A stretch of DNA of 64,000 nucleotides from Stemphylium vesicarium (lineage: Eukaryota; Ascomycota; Dothideomycetes; Pleosporales; Pleosporaceae), in the NCBI GenBank assembly GCA_004380135.1, contig QXCR01000077.1:1-64000 (forward strand). The letters run 5' to 3'. The notes under the pieces were generated by a model that was not told the origin of the DNA, did not search any database, and saw only the letters and a program-made list of their open reading frames with translations. The translations under genes were made by a program, and so were the position numbers. Positions 1 through 10,966 of this stretch are shown here, piece after piece. Position 1 is the stretch's first letter. Each line of letters begins with the position of its first letter.

Positions 1-23
1 CCCAAATCGCTACACTTCCTCCT

Positions 24-240
24 TCACCAACCCAGATTCGGCTGCACAACAAAATCATACACGAATACCTGCGCCAGCAGCGGATCCGTCTCATTCTACC
101 CCCGCATTAGCACCATCCCTCTCCACATGTGCGATAAAACATACCTTCAACCGATCATGCCCAGGATCAAGATCAAACTCCTTCCTCGCAGCCTCATCCA
201 CGTCCACATTTCGCACGTGCGCAAGCGGAGTGCCGGTCAT
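24..240 (-). CDS. possible two-exon micro-protein (55 aa), function unknown
   Basis: An ATG at 240 opens 32 codons. A GTATGT donor at 144 is followed by a 48-base intron (144..97) with a GCTAATGC branch site and a TAG acceptor. The second exon, 95..24, continues in phase for 23 codons to TGA, so the model is complement(join(24..95,97-flanked intron,145..240)). The product would be acidic at its N-terminus (NVDVDEAARKEFDLDPGHD) and hydrophobic at its C-terminus. It begins only 17 bases after the stop of the neighbouring YLDK micro-protein gene on the same strand, so it could instead be 3' UTR sequence of that gene. No family was recognised. The support is the intact frame across a consensus intron, which is modest for so short an ORF. 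Confidence 0.35.
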
Positions 241-257
241 CGAGCAGTCGAGTTGCT

Positions 258-549
258 TTAGTTGGAGTACTTGGGATTGACCTTCTTGCCGGTAATCTTC
301 TCGTACGCTTTGCGCATGCCGTCCGTCTAATCACCACCAACATGCGTTAGCCAACTTCATTCATACATCGGAGACAGAGGGTATGCGTGATGAACGTACA
401 ATCTTCTCACTCATAGCCTTGTTTCCCGCAATCTTCTGACCCTGCGCACCGCCAAACTTCTTCGCGCCTGCGTTGAAGGCTTTGTCGAGGTAGTCGTCTC
501 CGCCGGCGCCGCCTTGGTTGGGGTTATGCGACATGTTTGGTTTATTCAA
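258..549 (-). CDS. small YLDK-motif protein, copy 1 (72 aa)
   Basis: Two exons: 549..400 (150 bases, 50 codons) and 326..258 (69 bases). They flank a 73-base intron with a GTACGT donor at 399, a GCTAACGC branch site and a TAG acceptor. The joined protein has a Gly/Asn-rich N-terminus, the core DDYLDKAFNAGAKKFGG, and after the splice a basic helix ending KKVNPKYSN. A second gene at 1997..2272 has the same core, the same intron position and exactly the same exon lengths, so this is a real paralogous pair. The proteins are hydrophilic and have no signal peptide or membrane segment. Proteins like this occur as uncharacterised small proteins in filamentous fungi; I cannot name a function. Starting at the internal Met (534) would give 67 aa, but the paralogue's exon length favours 549. 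Confidence 0.8.
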
Positions 550-1382
550 GCGACTTGTTTTGTTGATTGGAGTGGAAAGACGGGGGGTGTATAGTAATTT
601 GATCGTTATTGCTTATTGATCGTTCGTGGGTGGATGATAGACAAGACAGTCACAAGCAAAAGAGCCGGTAGGTAGGTAAAGACAGCTTTTTAACCTTTCC
701 GCAAGCTTGCGCTTGCGCTTGGGGCACAGCACTGGACCCTGAAAAACAGCTCGACTTTGCCAGAGCGATCACTTGCTCAGCTGAACGAGTCCAGTCCAAT
801 CCAATCCATAAGACGAACCTTATCTAGCGGTATACCCGGTTCTCTAACCTAGCCAATCAATCCTTTACCTCACCACACCGGATCACTACACTGCCACATC
901 TTCTGCACGCCGCGTCTAGATTGATTGTGGCTGTTGCTGCGCCACAGGCTACGTGCTTGCTTTTTTTTCAGTGTCAGGCTGCGCTTTGCTTTATCTGGCA
1001 AACAGGCGGGTGCTTGCAGTGTCATAGGTAATGTCATGGTAAAAGGTAGCAGTCTGCGTGAGTAAGTGTCGAGTCCACAGTATCAGCTGAGCTGTGGGTA
1101 AATGCACAGCAAGTGAGAAAAAAACAGAGCGTAGGATTTGGGGAGAGAGGAAAGAAGAGGCGGAGTAGCACCGCCCGTCCGCCCCGACTTTCGAACTCGT
1201 AAGCAAGGGTAAATAAGCAAAGGAAGGAAGAAAAAATTGGCTTTCGGTCCGTTGCAAAGCTTGGCTTACTGTAACTGCTAGGCTGTTTCGTGTAGGTAGG
1301 GGCAGAGGGAGGAATGGGGTGGGGCAAGGCAGCATGTTATGCAAGCCACGAGTCTGGGGTTGGTTGTTTGGATTGGATTGGA

Positions 1383-1398
1383 GGGAGGGAGGGAGGGG
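1383..1398 (+). repeat. potential G-quadruplex motif (GGGA)3GGGG
   Basis: Three GGGA units followed by GGGG give four G-tracts of at least three with one-base loops. This is the canonical pattern for a stable intrastrand quadruplex. It lies in the spacer between the two micro-protein genes. The motif is seen directly; folding is inferred. Confidence 0.6.
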
Positions 1399-1429
1399 TC
1401 CATGGGATTAGAGGGGCACATTCACACTA

Positions 1430-1455
1430 TGCATGCATGGACATGTATGCATGCA
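1430..1455. repeat. imperfect inverted repeat (TGCATGCATG / TATGCATGCA)
   Basis: The arms 1430..1439 and 1446..1455 are complementary at 9 of 10 positions around a 6-base spacer, and each arm also contains the self-palindrome ATGCAT. No gene or terminator is attached to it, so any function is unknown. Confidence 0.5.
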
Positions 1456-1996
1456 CAGTGCTAACGAGACGAGAAAAAAGGAAAAAACTAGTGGTCTCTA
1501 AAAGATTCGCAGCATCGGTCCGGTCAAACCAGAGACCACTTGTTCAAATAAATGCAGTGGGAAAGAAGGGCACGTAGGAAGGTAAGCGGTGTGAACGTGT
1601 GTGCATGCCCCCGAAACACTAATAACACCGTTCGCATGTGCGTTTTTTTTTGTTGCTTATACTCTGGCATCAACGCGGGGATATTGCTTGTAAAACTGTG
1701 CAGATGCAGGTTTGATCGTAAGATTTGGTTCGTTATCATCGGTCGGTCGTAAGCATACACTGATTCTCTCAAAGTCAAGTTTCGGTCCCTTGATTCATAG
1801 CGTCGCCCTAGCAGAAAGCTGCTGCTCCTCCTCAACGGTCCGCTGTTCGTGTTCAAGCCGCCTAGCAACCTCGTCATCACGTGCTTCCTGCGACTGCAGC
1901 GGAACAATGGTTCCGTTCAATCTCTCAATGTATGGGCGCAACTTGTTCCACTTGACGTCGAGTTTGTGCATTCGGTCTTTCAACGTCGTATTCGAT

Positions 1997-2272
1997 TTAG
2001 TTTGAGACTTTGTCGGGCATGTCTTTGCCCGTTGCTTTTTCGAACATGTTACGAGCGCCATCGGTCTGTTGATCTCTTTGTTAGCACGTTGTCCGTCAAT
2101 GCAGCTGTCGTCGACGACGTACGATCTTCTCATTAGTTTCGCGATTCTTCTCTGTATCTTGAGCTGAAGCACCACCCCACTTCTTCTCTGCGGCGTCGAG
2201 ACCCTTGTCGAGGTAGTCTTCTTGCTGGTTGCCCGACGTGTTGTTGGAGGCATTGTCCGAGTTGGAGTTCAT
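1997..2272 (-). CDS. small YLDK-motif protein, copy 2 (72 aa)
   Basis: Two exons: 2272..2123 (150 bases) and 2065..1997 (69 bases). They flank a 57-base intron (2122..2066) with a GTACGT donor, a GCTAACAA branch site and a CAG acceptor. The core reads EDYLDKGLDAAEKKWGG; after the splice the frame continues TDGARNMFEKATGK and ends DKVSN. Copy 1 has the same intron phase and position (directly after NEKI/SEKI) and the same exon sizes, so the two arose by tandem duplication. Both are small, hydrophilic, probably helical proteins. The start at 2272 (MNSNSD) is the first ATG that gives the 50-codon exon shared with copy 1. Function not recognised. Confidence 0.82.
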
Positions 2273-3909
2273 CTTGGTATATGATGTATCGAGATGATGA
2301 GGTGATGAGGTGTACACTGCCTATTGAGGTAAGCGTGGTCTTTTTGGGAAGCTTGGGTGGTGGTGGTCTACGAGTTAAAGCTGCCGGACAGATGGTTAGG
2401 GTTTCGATGGTCGATGCTTGTGGTAGTAAGTCAAGGTGGCGTATTTATTTGGTGTCAAGTTGACGTTGCTGTGCGGTAAGAAAGCGGCTTTGTACCTTCC
2501 GTGTCTTGTTACTCGGTGTAGGAAGGAGCGGCACATGATTATAGACATCGTCATATTGGGCCACCAGCCACGTCAGGCGAGTACATCCACCCTATCATCA
2601 GCCACATCAACCCTCATCACGATGTGTGGCATCATGGACGATCGCCAAAACTTGGCTTGCGGGCACTTAAACTTGGCAACAACCCTGAATGCTGCCTGTA
2701 ATATGAATGGCATCGTCTCCACAGACGGAGAATAGGAAGTGTATCCTATTGCAAATCGCGGAAGCATCATCCTCACAATTCGTTACAAGTGGTCAATGGC
2801 ATCTGACTTCCAATAATTGCCCGTCCACCCTTCACGAACCTATGACATCATACTCACGCAACGCGGCCAGGTTCTTTACCCGGTTATGACGGAACGCGCT
2901 CCCTCCACGAGTTTTGATCTGCAATCTCGATGCGCATCGATTGTCAATCACAATCTTGGGACCGAAGAGCGGAACGAGAGGCGGGTCAGAGTTTGCGTGT
3001 CGTGCATGATGCGGAGACTGGTGGAGCCAGCTACTGAAGCGAGTGAAGTGGTCTCCTTGACGGCAGGTGTGCCGCGACCCTTTGCAGGCGACTATCGTGA
3101 GATTGTTGAGGTTTGACATCAGTGCGAGCGGGTCAGGTTCAGAAGGTAAAGTTGTGCGAGCTGTATCTTCACGACAGCACCTTGAACGCTTTCGGCCTCA
3201 CACGTGCTCGCACTAGCCTAATAGAGCGCGCACCACGTTTGCCTGTCTGCCTTCTGTATAGCGACGGCTGCCTAGAGAATGGTAGGCGCATATTAGAGAC
3301 TGCATATCCAATGCGATTACATGCATGCTTGTCAAGTCTTCCAAATACTGTCGTCGACATTACACTTACTTGGTCGGGCTCAGTACCTTGGTAGTATTCA
3401 TGCAGCTACAAGCGAGTACTTTACTAAGAAGCGTAATACACACATCAACAGAACAGGCAAACGATTTGGAACAGTTTCATACTGCAAACATACTAGTCTT
3501 CCATCACCTCATCCATGACGGTCATCACGCCATCGACTTTGGAGGCTTATCATGCAACGACCGTTCAATCGTAGACACACTCTCTCTCATCCCCGATTAC
3601 CCTTCCCAAAACGCCGTTGTAAGAGACACAGTCCACAGATCTAATGTGTACTACTAGTCCCAACAACAGAAAGAGAAGCCTTGGGTATCTCAAACAGGGT
3701 ATAAAGCTACTCCAGCTCCATCGACTGGGAGCCGCGAAGCAAGACAAAAATGTCTTTTGAGGGAAATGATTGGACCAAACGCCTATGCTCAAAGGCACTT
3801 TGGAACTAAGGAGGAAAACGCTGTAACGCACGACAAGAAACGAGGAGTAAAACATACAACGAAGAGAAATGGACACGTATACGGAGCGAAGCGACGAATA
3901 AGAAACAGA
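2273..3909. other. intergenic region, no gene recognised
   Basis: About 1.6 kb with only short ORFs of non-coding character on both strands. It contains the promoter side of the second YLDK gene and, at its right end, the 3' flank of the Lst7 gene. Confidence 0.5.
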
Positions 3910-5381
3910 TCATCCATACTGCTTGATGAGAGAGTGTAGCAGCCGGCAGAAGAGGGTGTGGAGGTCGACGAAGAAATTTTCCTGGCCGACAATCTCGATC
4001 AGGCTCTTTGCCTTCATCACGTCACGAGACACACGAGGAAAGCCATCGGGGTCAAGCTTCTTGGCTGACAGGAACGAAGAGACGGGTGTGATGTTCCGGA
4101 AGTTTGGTGTGCTTGTTGTTGAGAAGGTGCGGTCCTTTTGCGGCGACAGCAACTGCGGGGGCATCGAAGACGCCGAAGTTCCAAGAGGAGGGGTGCTGCC
4201 GGAGACGGCTGTCATCGGACGCGACAGACCTTGTGAAGCCGCGCTTTCCCGCTCGAGTACCCTGTCAGCCAGGGCAATGATGCGGTTCGCGATACCTTCG
4301 AAAGCTTCGGTGATCTTGACCATGGCCTTGGTAGCTCTGCGGCAGTCGCGGCCAGCCATGGCAATGAGGGCGTAGGTGCGCTTGGCTCCTCTTGAACGCG
4401 GATCCTGCAGACGGAAAACATATGCGATGGTGTAACCGGCGACTGAATCTCCGAACATGATGGGCCCGGAAGGTTTGCTGAGAGGCAGAACCTCGGTGGA
4501 TAATGTCCGGATGCATGTGCGTCGCAGGAGAGAGTAGGTGCTGGGAGACTGTGGCTGGCTGGTGGAGATGTAGTTCAGTGTGTGAGTATGTACACTTCTG
4601 GATACGAGCAAAGGCGAGGCAGGTATGGAGTCTGGGTATGAGCCCGAGGTGCCACTCTGGAACGAGGTGGACTGCTCGGTATCTGAAACATCGGAGGAGT
4701 CGGTGCTACTGACATCGTCGCGAGAAACAGGTCGTCGTACGGGGTAGTTCTGGGAGCTGCGTAGCACGGGACTACCGTTCCTTCCGCGTCCGTCCTTGGT
4801 GGGACTACCGGGCGCACCATTGGGGATCTTGTCGCTGTACTTTTGGGGAACGACCATCTGGCAGTTCTCGCAGGCATCCGAGTCCGAGTCGAAGGTGCTG
4901 CTGGGCCTCCTTCCGCCAAAGCTGCTGCCGGATGACGACGGGAAGCTGGGAAAGTATGGGTTGTGCGACGGAGTTTGCGGGCTCGTGGGCGGCGAGTCGA
5001 AGGGCGAGGTGAGGTGTGGGACGCGTGGATTCAGTTTCAAAGAGGCGGGCTGGTCATAGAGGCTGTTGTAGGAGTAGGCCGAATGCGGCTCATCGGATGG
5101 CGGAGTAACGCATGGGTTGCAAGAGCCGCATGGCGAGGTCGAGGCCTGGGTACAGATGATGGAGGTGGGACCGTGGACTTCGCAAAAGTGTGCGAGCGAA
5201 ATCTGCAAGAGGCGCGTTAGCCATGGTCATGGTCATGGTCCTGGTCTTGGTCTTGTCTTATCCGGAAGGGCAGCGGGTGGCATGGGGGGGGGGCCACATG
5301 ACGGGCGCGGCCGAGGCTTGTTTGCGCCAGTGGAGGGAGCGGAGGGAGTGTAGGCGCGCGGGTGCTTACCGTGAAGTCCAT
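3910..5381 (-). CDS. LST7: Lst7 / folliculin-family longin protein (434 aa)
   Basis: Exon 1 (5381..5370) encodes only MDFT. A 167-base intron (5369..5203, GTAAGC...GCAG) follows, then exon 2 (5202..3910). The joined N-terminus, ISLAHFCEVHGPTSI, matches the folliculin family signature of an 'HFCE-HGP' start. The second conserved block, around residues 225-320 (RRTCIRTLSTEV, GPIMFGDSVAGY, RGAKRTYALIAMAG), is the folliculin longin core. A Ser/Pro-rich linker of about 180 residues with a C-x-x-C pair separates the two. In yeast Lst7 works with Lst4 as a GTPase-activating complex for the Rag GTPase Gtr2 at the vacuole, in amino-acid signalling to TORC1; that role is inferred here. The protein ends without an obvious DENN-like half, as in the short fungal form. 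A hexamer repeat (GGTCAT-like, 5223..5255) and a G10 run lie inside the intron. Confidence 0.85.
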
Positions 5382-6005
5382 GTTTCGTGCTATCTAATCT
5401 CTATCGTCTCATGGTGTTCGGAAGTGTGTAGGGGTGGGTCGGGTGTTCGTGGCTCAGCTGACAATCGATAGCCGCTCTGGGAGTAGTTGGCGGGCTCGTC
5501 TTGGGTCCGGACAGCGTGAGGAGGTGGGCGTATGGCTGTGAGTGGTGAGTGGCAAGACTCGTAGCCAGGTACAAGTGCACTTGGTCTCAGAAGACAGAGG
5601 GGTGGCGAGGTCGCGTGGTGGTGGATGAGGGTGGAGTGTGGCACTCGGATGGGGATTCCTGATTATATGGTTTGGGCCTTGGGCTTATAGCACGACGCTA
5701 GGACTTGACTGGCACACGCACCCTCTCGCAGCCGTCTTGAGCATCTGCGTATGGGCCATGGACGCACGCATGGCGCCGAGGGAGCAGCGGGATTTAGCTC
5801 CCATGTTGGCTTTGATTCCTGGGAGCAATTACGGGGGCTGCGGAGCAAGTTTGGAAGAGCCGACGCTACAGCGACCGGGGTGGATGCGGCCTGTTCTTGC
5901 GGTCAGTATCAGCGGCGCGCCATTGGCCGCGCCGCCGTTGGGGTCACGGCAGCAGCAGCGGCGGCAGTATGTCTTTCAAGACAGGCCTGACATGTGGAAA
6001 TGATG

Positions 6006-6026
6006 CAGAGAGACAGAGAGAGAGAG

Positions 6027-6064
<38 letters not shown>
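6006..6064. repeat. compound microsatellite (AG)n(TG)17
   Basis: Imperfect AG repeats at 6006..6030 pass directly into 17 uninterrupted TG units at 6031..6064. It is likely length-polymorphic between isolates. Confidence 0.9.
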
Positions 6065-6067
<3 letters not shown>

Positions 6068-6290
6068 CGCCGGTTGCGTGCAGGCTCCTCGAAACGGTGC
6101 TGCGGGCAATGTATCCTGCTGCCGATGTACGTATACATACGTGCACGGTGTACAGTGACTGCTTGCCTGCCTGCCTGCCTGCTCGCTGTACGACATGTGA
6201 TGTGATGCGTCACTTGGGTTGTTGGGTCCAAGCGGCGAGCACACAGTCCACTGTCCACAGTCCACAGGCACACGAGCGGATGCTGCATGC

Positions 6291-6315
6291 CATGCAACCA
6301 TGCAACCATGCAACC
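6291..6315. repeat. CATGCAAC tandem repeat, about 3 copies
   Basis: Three adjacent copies of an 8-base unit are visible, preceded by degenerate copies of TCCAC(T/A)G around 6247..6267. This is non-coding spacer. Confidence 0.6.
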
Positions 6316-7459
6316 AATGACGCAGCCCTGTCTCGATGCATCGCTTTCCGGCCGCTCCTGCTCGCTGGCCAGGCGCCCCTTCCCGATCCAGATGGGCTGC
6401 GACTGCTTCTTTGGCCCTTTGATCTACGCCTTCTGCCGTTGAACGTTGCACGTCATGCCCAATCCAACACGGAACAATTCTACCACCAGCCTCTGCTTCT
6501 CTGCTCGCTGAAACACTATCATCGGCAGTAATGTCATGCCGCCTTCAGACTTCTCATCGTGCGTCTGCAAGGCGGCGCAAGCGGCATTCCTGCGCCTGTC
6601 CATGGTCAATGGTGGCATGCAGTGGAGCGCCCGCCCGCTGTGAGTAATGCCGTTGCCTCTATTGACGCTTCATGTTGGTGCGGCAAAAGCCGATCACGAA
6701 GCAATTGGCTCCGAGCTCGCGGCAAATCGGCCGACTTCGTTCAAGCCACACACAGCACTCCACTCCCTCTACACTGGCTGCTTTCTAGAAGACGCGCACA
6801 GGCGCCTATGGAAGCCGACCAAGTGGGCCGAAGACGTCCACGCTCTGCCTGCTCGGTCATTCGGCAACTGCTCCAGGGTCTAGCCTCTCGTCCACCAAGA
6901 GACGCTTTGTATCTTCTACTCTTATCCGCCACTTACCCGGACAATAGAGGATTGCGAAAAACAAACCCGGGGTCCCCAATATCCACGTCTGCGAATGACG
7001 ACGCATTGCAAAAATACCATTTTCTTGCCCCATACGGCAGAATAGCACACAACCCGAGGTTCAGCCTGTATATAGTCCAGAACAAAGTGGGTAACCTGAA
7101 CACCCTCCTGTTCAGGTCAAGCACAATAAAATGCCATGTCAAGCTTTCTGCTAGACACGTACAGAAACTGATCGCTTGCACCACTTTCACCTTGACATAT
7201 GCAGGGTCTGTAGTTGCCGACGGGCTTCAAGGTCAGCCAGGATCCTATAGCGCGCTATGCGATCGGTCCTGTACGTAATAGCTGTGGGATGGTTCCATCG
7301 TGAAGCAGAAACTAAGCCAAACCAACAGAACAAGCTTCTGTAACCGATGGAAAAACGGAGATTGCACGGCACCCTACATGTATCGAAATCCCTCAGAGGA
7401 AGGTACAGATTTTCTGCGCTATCAAGTCTTTCCTATTGGCATTCTACCCAACTGCTGTC

Positions 7460-8811
7460 TCATGCTTCGTGCTCGTCGTCCGTCTCGCCCCCGTCGGCTG
7501 CTCGGCCTTGCAGAATATCATAGCCCATTACTTCGTTGATGAACTTCCTCGACATCTTCAACTCCTCGTAGCGCATCTTTTCCTGTTCAGTAAAGTCTCT
7601 TGTTCCAGGCTCCATCATCTGGCCGATCAATGGAACCCAGATCTGGTCAAGCTGCGTAATACCAATCTGCGTACAAGGAATATCATCCAGTAAAGCAGGT
7701 GAGACCACGCCGGCATCCTTCCAGTGCCTTCTCCAACACTTGCTGGTGTGTGGCGACATGTGCGTCCGGTAAGTCAGGAGATATCTGCGCCGCTCACTGT
7801 ATGTTGGGCACGCAAGGAGCTTCGCTACCCGTCCAGTCCCACCAAGTATTAAAAAGAAGGCCATGTCTTCTGAGCAAGCTGGCTGGTTGGACCATCCCCG
7901 TAGGAACTTTTCTACCGCACCCGCACTACTCGACGGCCGCATCTTCTGCAGTAGCACCTGTACCACGAAGCAATACATGTAAAAGTACTGTAACCTTAGC
8001 GGTGCGTCCAGGTTCTTCAGAATCTTCCTCTCTTGCTCCGGGATCCCGGGTGTTGTACGAACATGATAGCCAATACGAGATCGTGGTCGTATGTGCCCAA
8101 GGTCCCTCTCTAAGAGAAGTCGTCTGTGCTCATCCAAGAAATACCCAACTCCAAAAACAAGCGGAAGCATCCTTTCGTACACGGAGGACCACAGCTGTTT
8201 CTGGCGTGGGCACACTTGCTCCACCGCCTCGCCTACAAGGTGATCGGCGAGCTGCCGCGTCAACCTGATGGAGGCAATGTGTCGCCGTCTCATAGTAAGT
8301 AGGAACGGAAAGTCGATCACATTCGGCCTGGGCGCTGGGTAAAGCTGCAAGTGAAGATTACCCATGCGATGCTTGACCCAGTAGCGCACAAGTGCAGGCG
8401 CGTTCTCCGTAACCATCATGTTAAGCACACGCGACGTCCTTCTCAAAGCAAGCAAGTCGGCGACGCATAGCTCGCGCAGCATGTAAATGTGAAGCTCCTC
8501 CGGTAAACGGAATAGTGCGTCCAGAAACGGGCTGGATATCGTGATCAGCGCACCTTCCGCATGTGTAGAAGATATGGTACGTACCTCGAGGGGCTCGGCG
8601 CTAGCTCCTCATCGCTTGCACCGCTCTTCCTCTTGCTCCTCAACGACGCAAGAAACCGGCTCTGGAACCCCCCAGCCGCCCTGCCCAAGCTCGTTCTCTT
8701 CTTTGCGATGACTTTCTCGCTCGTCGCCGTTGCAGATCGCGTCCTCGCCCGAGCCTCGGGCGATGCATGCCCTCGCTGAAACTTCTCCATGGCAATTTCG
8801 TGGTAGGCCAT
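7460..8811 (-). CDS. F-box protein (432 aa)
   Basis: Exon 1 is 8811..8585; a 53-base intron (8584..8532, GTACGT donor, GCTGATC branch, CAG acceptor) follows; exon 2 is 8531..7460. The splice joins a basic N-terminus to FLDALFRLPEELHIYMLREL and CVADLLALRRTSRVLN, a typical F-box (about residues 77-112: LP-E-L--IL--L-DL--LR-TS). F-box proteins usually act as substrate adaptors of SCF ubiquitin ligases by binding Skp1. The remaining ~310 residues carry no repeat I can identify and probably bind the substrate. The C-terminus is acidic (GGETDDEHEA). The start at 8811 is the first ATG in frame; an upstream in-frame stretch has no ATG. The frame closes exactly (1299 bases). The substrate is unknown. 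Confidence 0.75.
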
Positions 8812-10966
8812 CGGCCAATCCAGGCTAAACACAGCCTCGCAGAACCAGCAGCGCCCAGGGCGTGTTTCCGTTGCGTAACGTTGGCGCCAGTGCCTTCATT
8901 ATTGCAGCAACAGTCGCAGCATCTTTTTTCGGTCGCACAGAAAGGTCTAGGGGAGAGAGGTGTAGATCGGGTAGGTGGAGTTGTCAGGAGCGAGCCCAGA
9001 CGAACATGCGCATGATGGGTTGCAGGCCAGCCTGGCCTTAGCTTCATCCCAGCGTTCGGACATCGGTAAACAACGACAGGCATGGTTCAGGCCCATTCGA
9101 GCCACATGGCCACGAGGGATGCAACCTGAAACGCAACGGATCTGCCGGACCCCTAAGAATAGGCTTTGCCGCTGGTCCATCGCTACAACGTGGTTCTGGA
9201 AGAGTCGTTTCGCCGCGCTAATCGCCATGACAGTCCACGGGTTGCTTGACTCGCAAGGCCGAGTAGGGTTCTTCGTTGCACACACACAAACACGATCCGA
9301 TCGTGCTACGACTGCGCGATTGCCAAAGTCGAGATGCTGCCGTGCAAGCGAAGGGCTGCAAGCCAATGCGCCTTGCCTCCCTATCTTCGGGATCGATGCA
9401 TGCATTTGGCAGACCGCATTGACTTTTGACAGACTTCGTGCACAGCATAAGGTCGATCCATCGACAGCGTTAACCCTGTACTTGTCAAAGCATCGCACGA
9501 ACGGACGAATATATGATAATCGTCCATATCGTTTCATCGACTACAGCCTAAAATAAGGAATATTGAATGGGTCGGGCGACGGCCTCGGGAGGAAACATAA
9601 GAGACCGCAGGATGCCAGTTCTTGCATGATGGAACGCGAGAGCCTACTATTTGCGGGGTGTGCTGTGCTTGTAACATGACATCTTGGAGAACAGGTCTAG
9701 GTCCTTCAAACCTGAATGTCTGTGACAGACACAGTAGCTGTGGTAGTCAACCGCATACGAGGGCCGAGTTGAGACTGTGTAGCGATAGGCTCCTGGAAGG
9801 GAGTTGTGAGGCATTGCGTCGATGCATTTCGCGTTTCCAGCAAGAACACCAGCACCGCCTAGAAAGACAATTTCTGTAACAGAAAAGGCGAACTAAAAGA
9901 CTCTTCTAGCGCTGGTCATCTGGACATTGGCTACATGAGACTAAGCACATGTCTGTCACGGCTCTCTGGAAGCAAAATTCGGAACTACCAGCATATTCCG
10001 TCTCCTACAAGTTTCACTTTCCCATCCAAGCGCCTCCTCGAAGAGGTCTTAGCCAAGACGTGGGTATTCCGACACGGATGTGTGGAGAACGGACAGCGAG
10101 TTGGCCAGAATGAAGTGAGACGAGTTGAAATAGAACCGCCTCATCGTACTGAGTGATGGCAGTCATTGAGGAAGTTGCTGAGAAAGGTGATATTGACGAC
10201 TGATGCATTACCACTACGCGACATCAATTCCAACACTTCATACGCGCCCATTGTACATTCTAGACGCCGCAACCTCGGGAAGTCTATCTGACCCGCATTT
10301 CCACAACAGCTGCCACATGGTCTTTGACAGCCAGCCACGCGGTACCACAACGCATCCAGTGCACCGGGCCGTCGCGCAGCCATGCAGCCATGCTACGACA
10401 GACCGAAGCATCATCGGGATTCCAGATCTCCACCTAGAGTACCGACAAACTCACATCCAAGATGATCATTGGCCACATTGAAACATCACAAGATTCTCCA
10501 AGGACACCCCTCCCTCCTCCCGCCCGTCCTCGGATGTTCATCTTCGCTCTCGCCCGCCATTCAAACATTCGTGATAGGATGGTTGCAGCGTGCCCAGGTA
10601 AACTTGACGCGCGAGACTAGGCGAAACATGGATGCAAGATCCCGAGTACGGAGACACTAGTTTGTTGAACCCCACTTTACACCTATGTCAACGAGACGTC
10701 GTGGTTTGTGTCACTGCAGACAGTTTTTCGCTATCTCTTTCCAAATTGCGCAGATTACATTAGTTTAGATTAAATATAATGACACGCCCATGTCGCATCT
10801 GCATGCTTTCCCGTTTCCCCCGTTTACGTTGTGAAACTCTTGTGCATATACCCCCGAATTTCTTTATCCCTATCTCCGTATCCTTGGAAAGAAAAAAAGT
10901 TGAAGAGAAGTAGTCAGTCACACAACATACGTCTACCCGGCTTCCCCATACTATCCAAACCAAAAC
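8812..10966. other. intergenic region, no gene recognised
   Basis: About 2.15 kb. ORFs of up to ~195 codons occur on both strands (8947..9537 minus, 8975..9556 plus), but they mirror each other, are rich in Cys/Arg/His and resemble no protein, so I regard them as chance. The segment after about 10720 is AT-richer and CT-rich and is probably the promoter of the cupin gene. Confidence 0.5.

Larger units (their letters stand above)
550..1996. other. intergenic region between the two YLDK paralogues
   Basis: About 1.45 kb separates the paralogues. The ORFs here lack coding character and overlap in several frames. The sequence holds purine-rich runs, a four-tract G-rich motif at 1383..1398 and an imperfect palindrome at 1430..1455. 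The part next to 549 should carry the promoter of copy 1. Confidence 0.6.
5382..7459. other. intergenic region with microsatellites
   Basis: About 2.1 kb without a convincing gene. It holds a compound (AG)n(TG)17 microsatellite near 6006..6064, a TGCC repeat near 6163..6183 and a CATGCAAC repeat near 6291..6315. The long ORFs (5909..6451 minus, 6559..7278 plus) run through these repeats or lack a protein-like composition. Confidence 0.55.

Noticed and set aside
1795..2253. 152-codon open frame, minus strand
   Set aside because: It overlaps the YLDK copy 2 gene in another frame; the spliced YLDK model is supported by a paralogue.
5909..6451. 180-codon open frame, minus strand
   Set aside because: It runs through the CA/CT microsatellite (poly-Thr-His and Ser-Leu) and has no protein-like character.
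6559..7278. 239-codon open frame, plus strand
   Set aside because: Composition is random, with no intron signals or motifs; likely chance in GC-balanced spacer.
8947..9556. Overlapping ~195-codon frames on both strands
   Set aside because: Mirror-image ORFs in the same DNA; neither has a recognisable segment.
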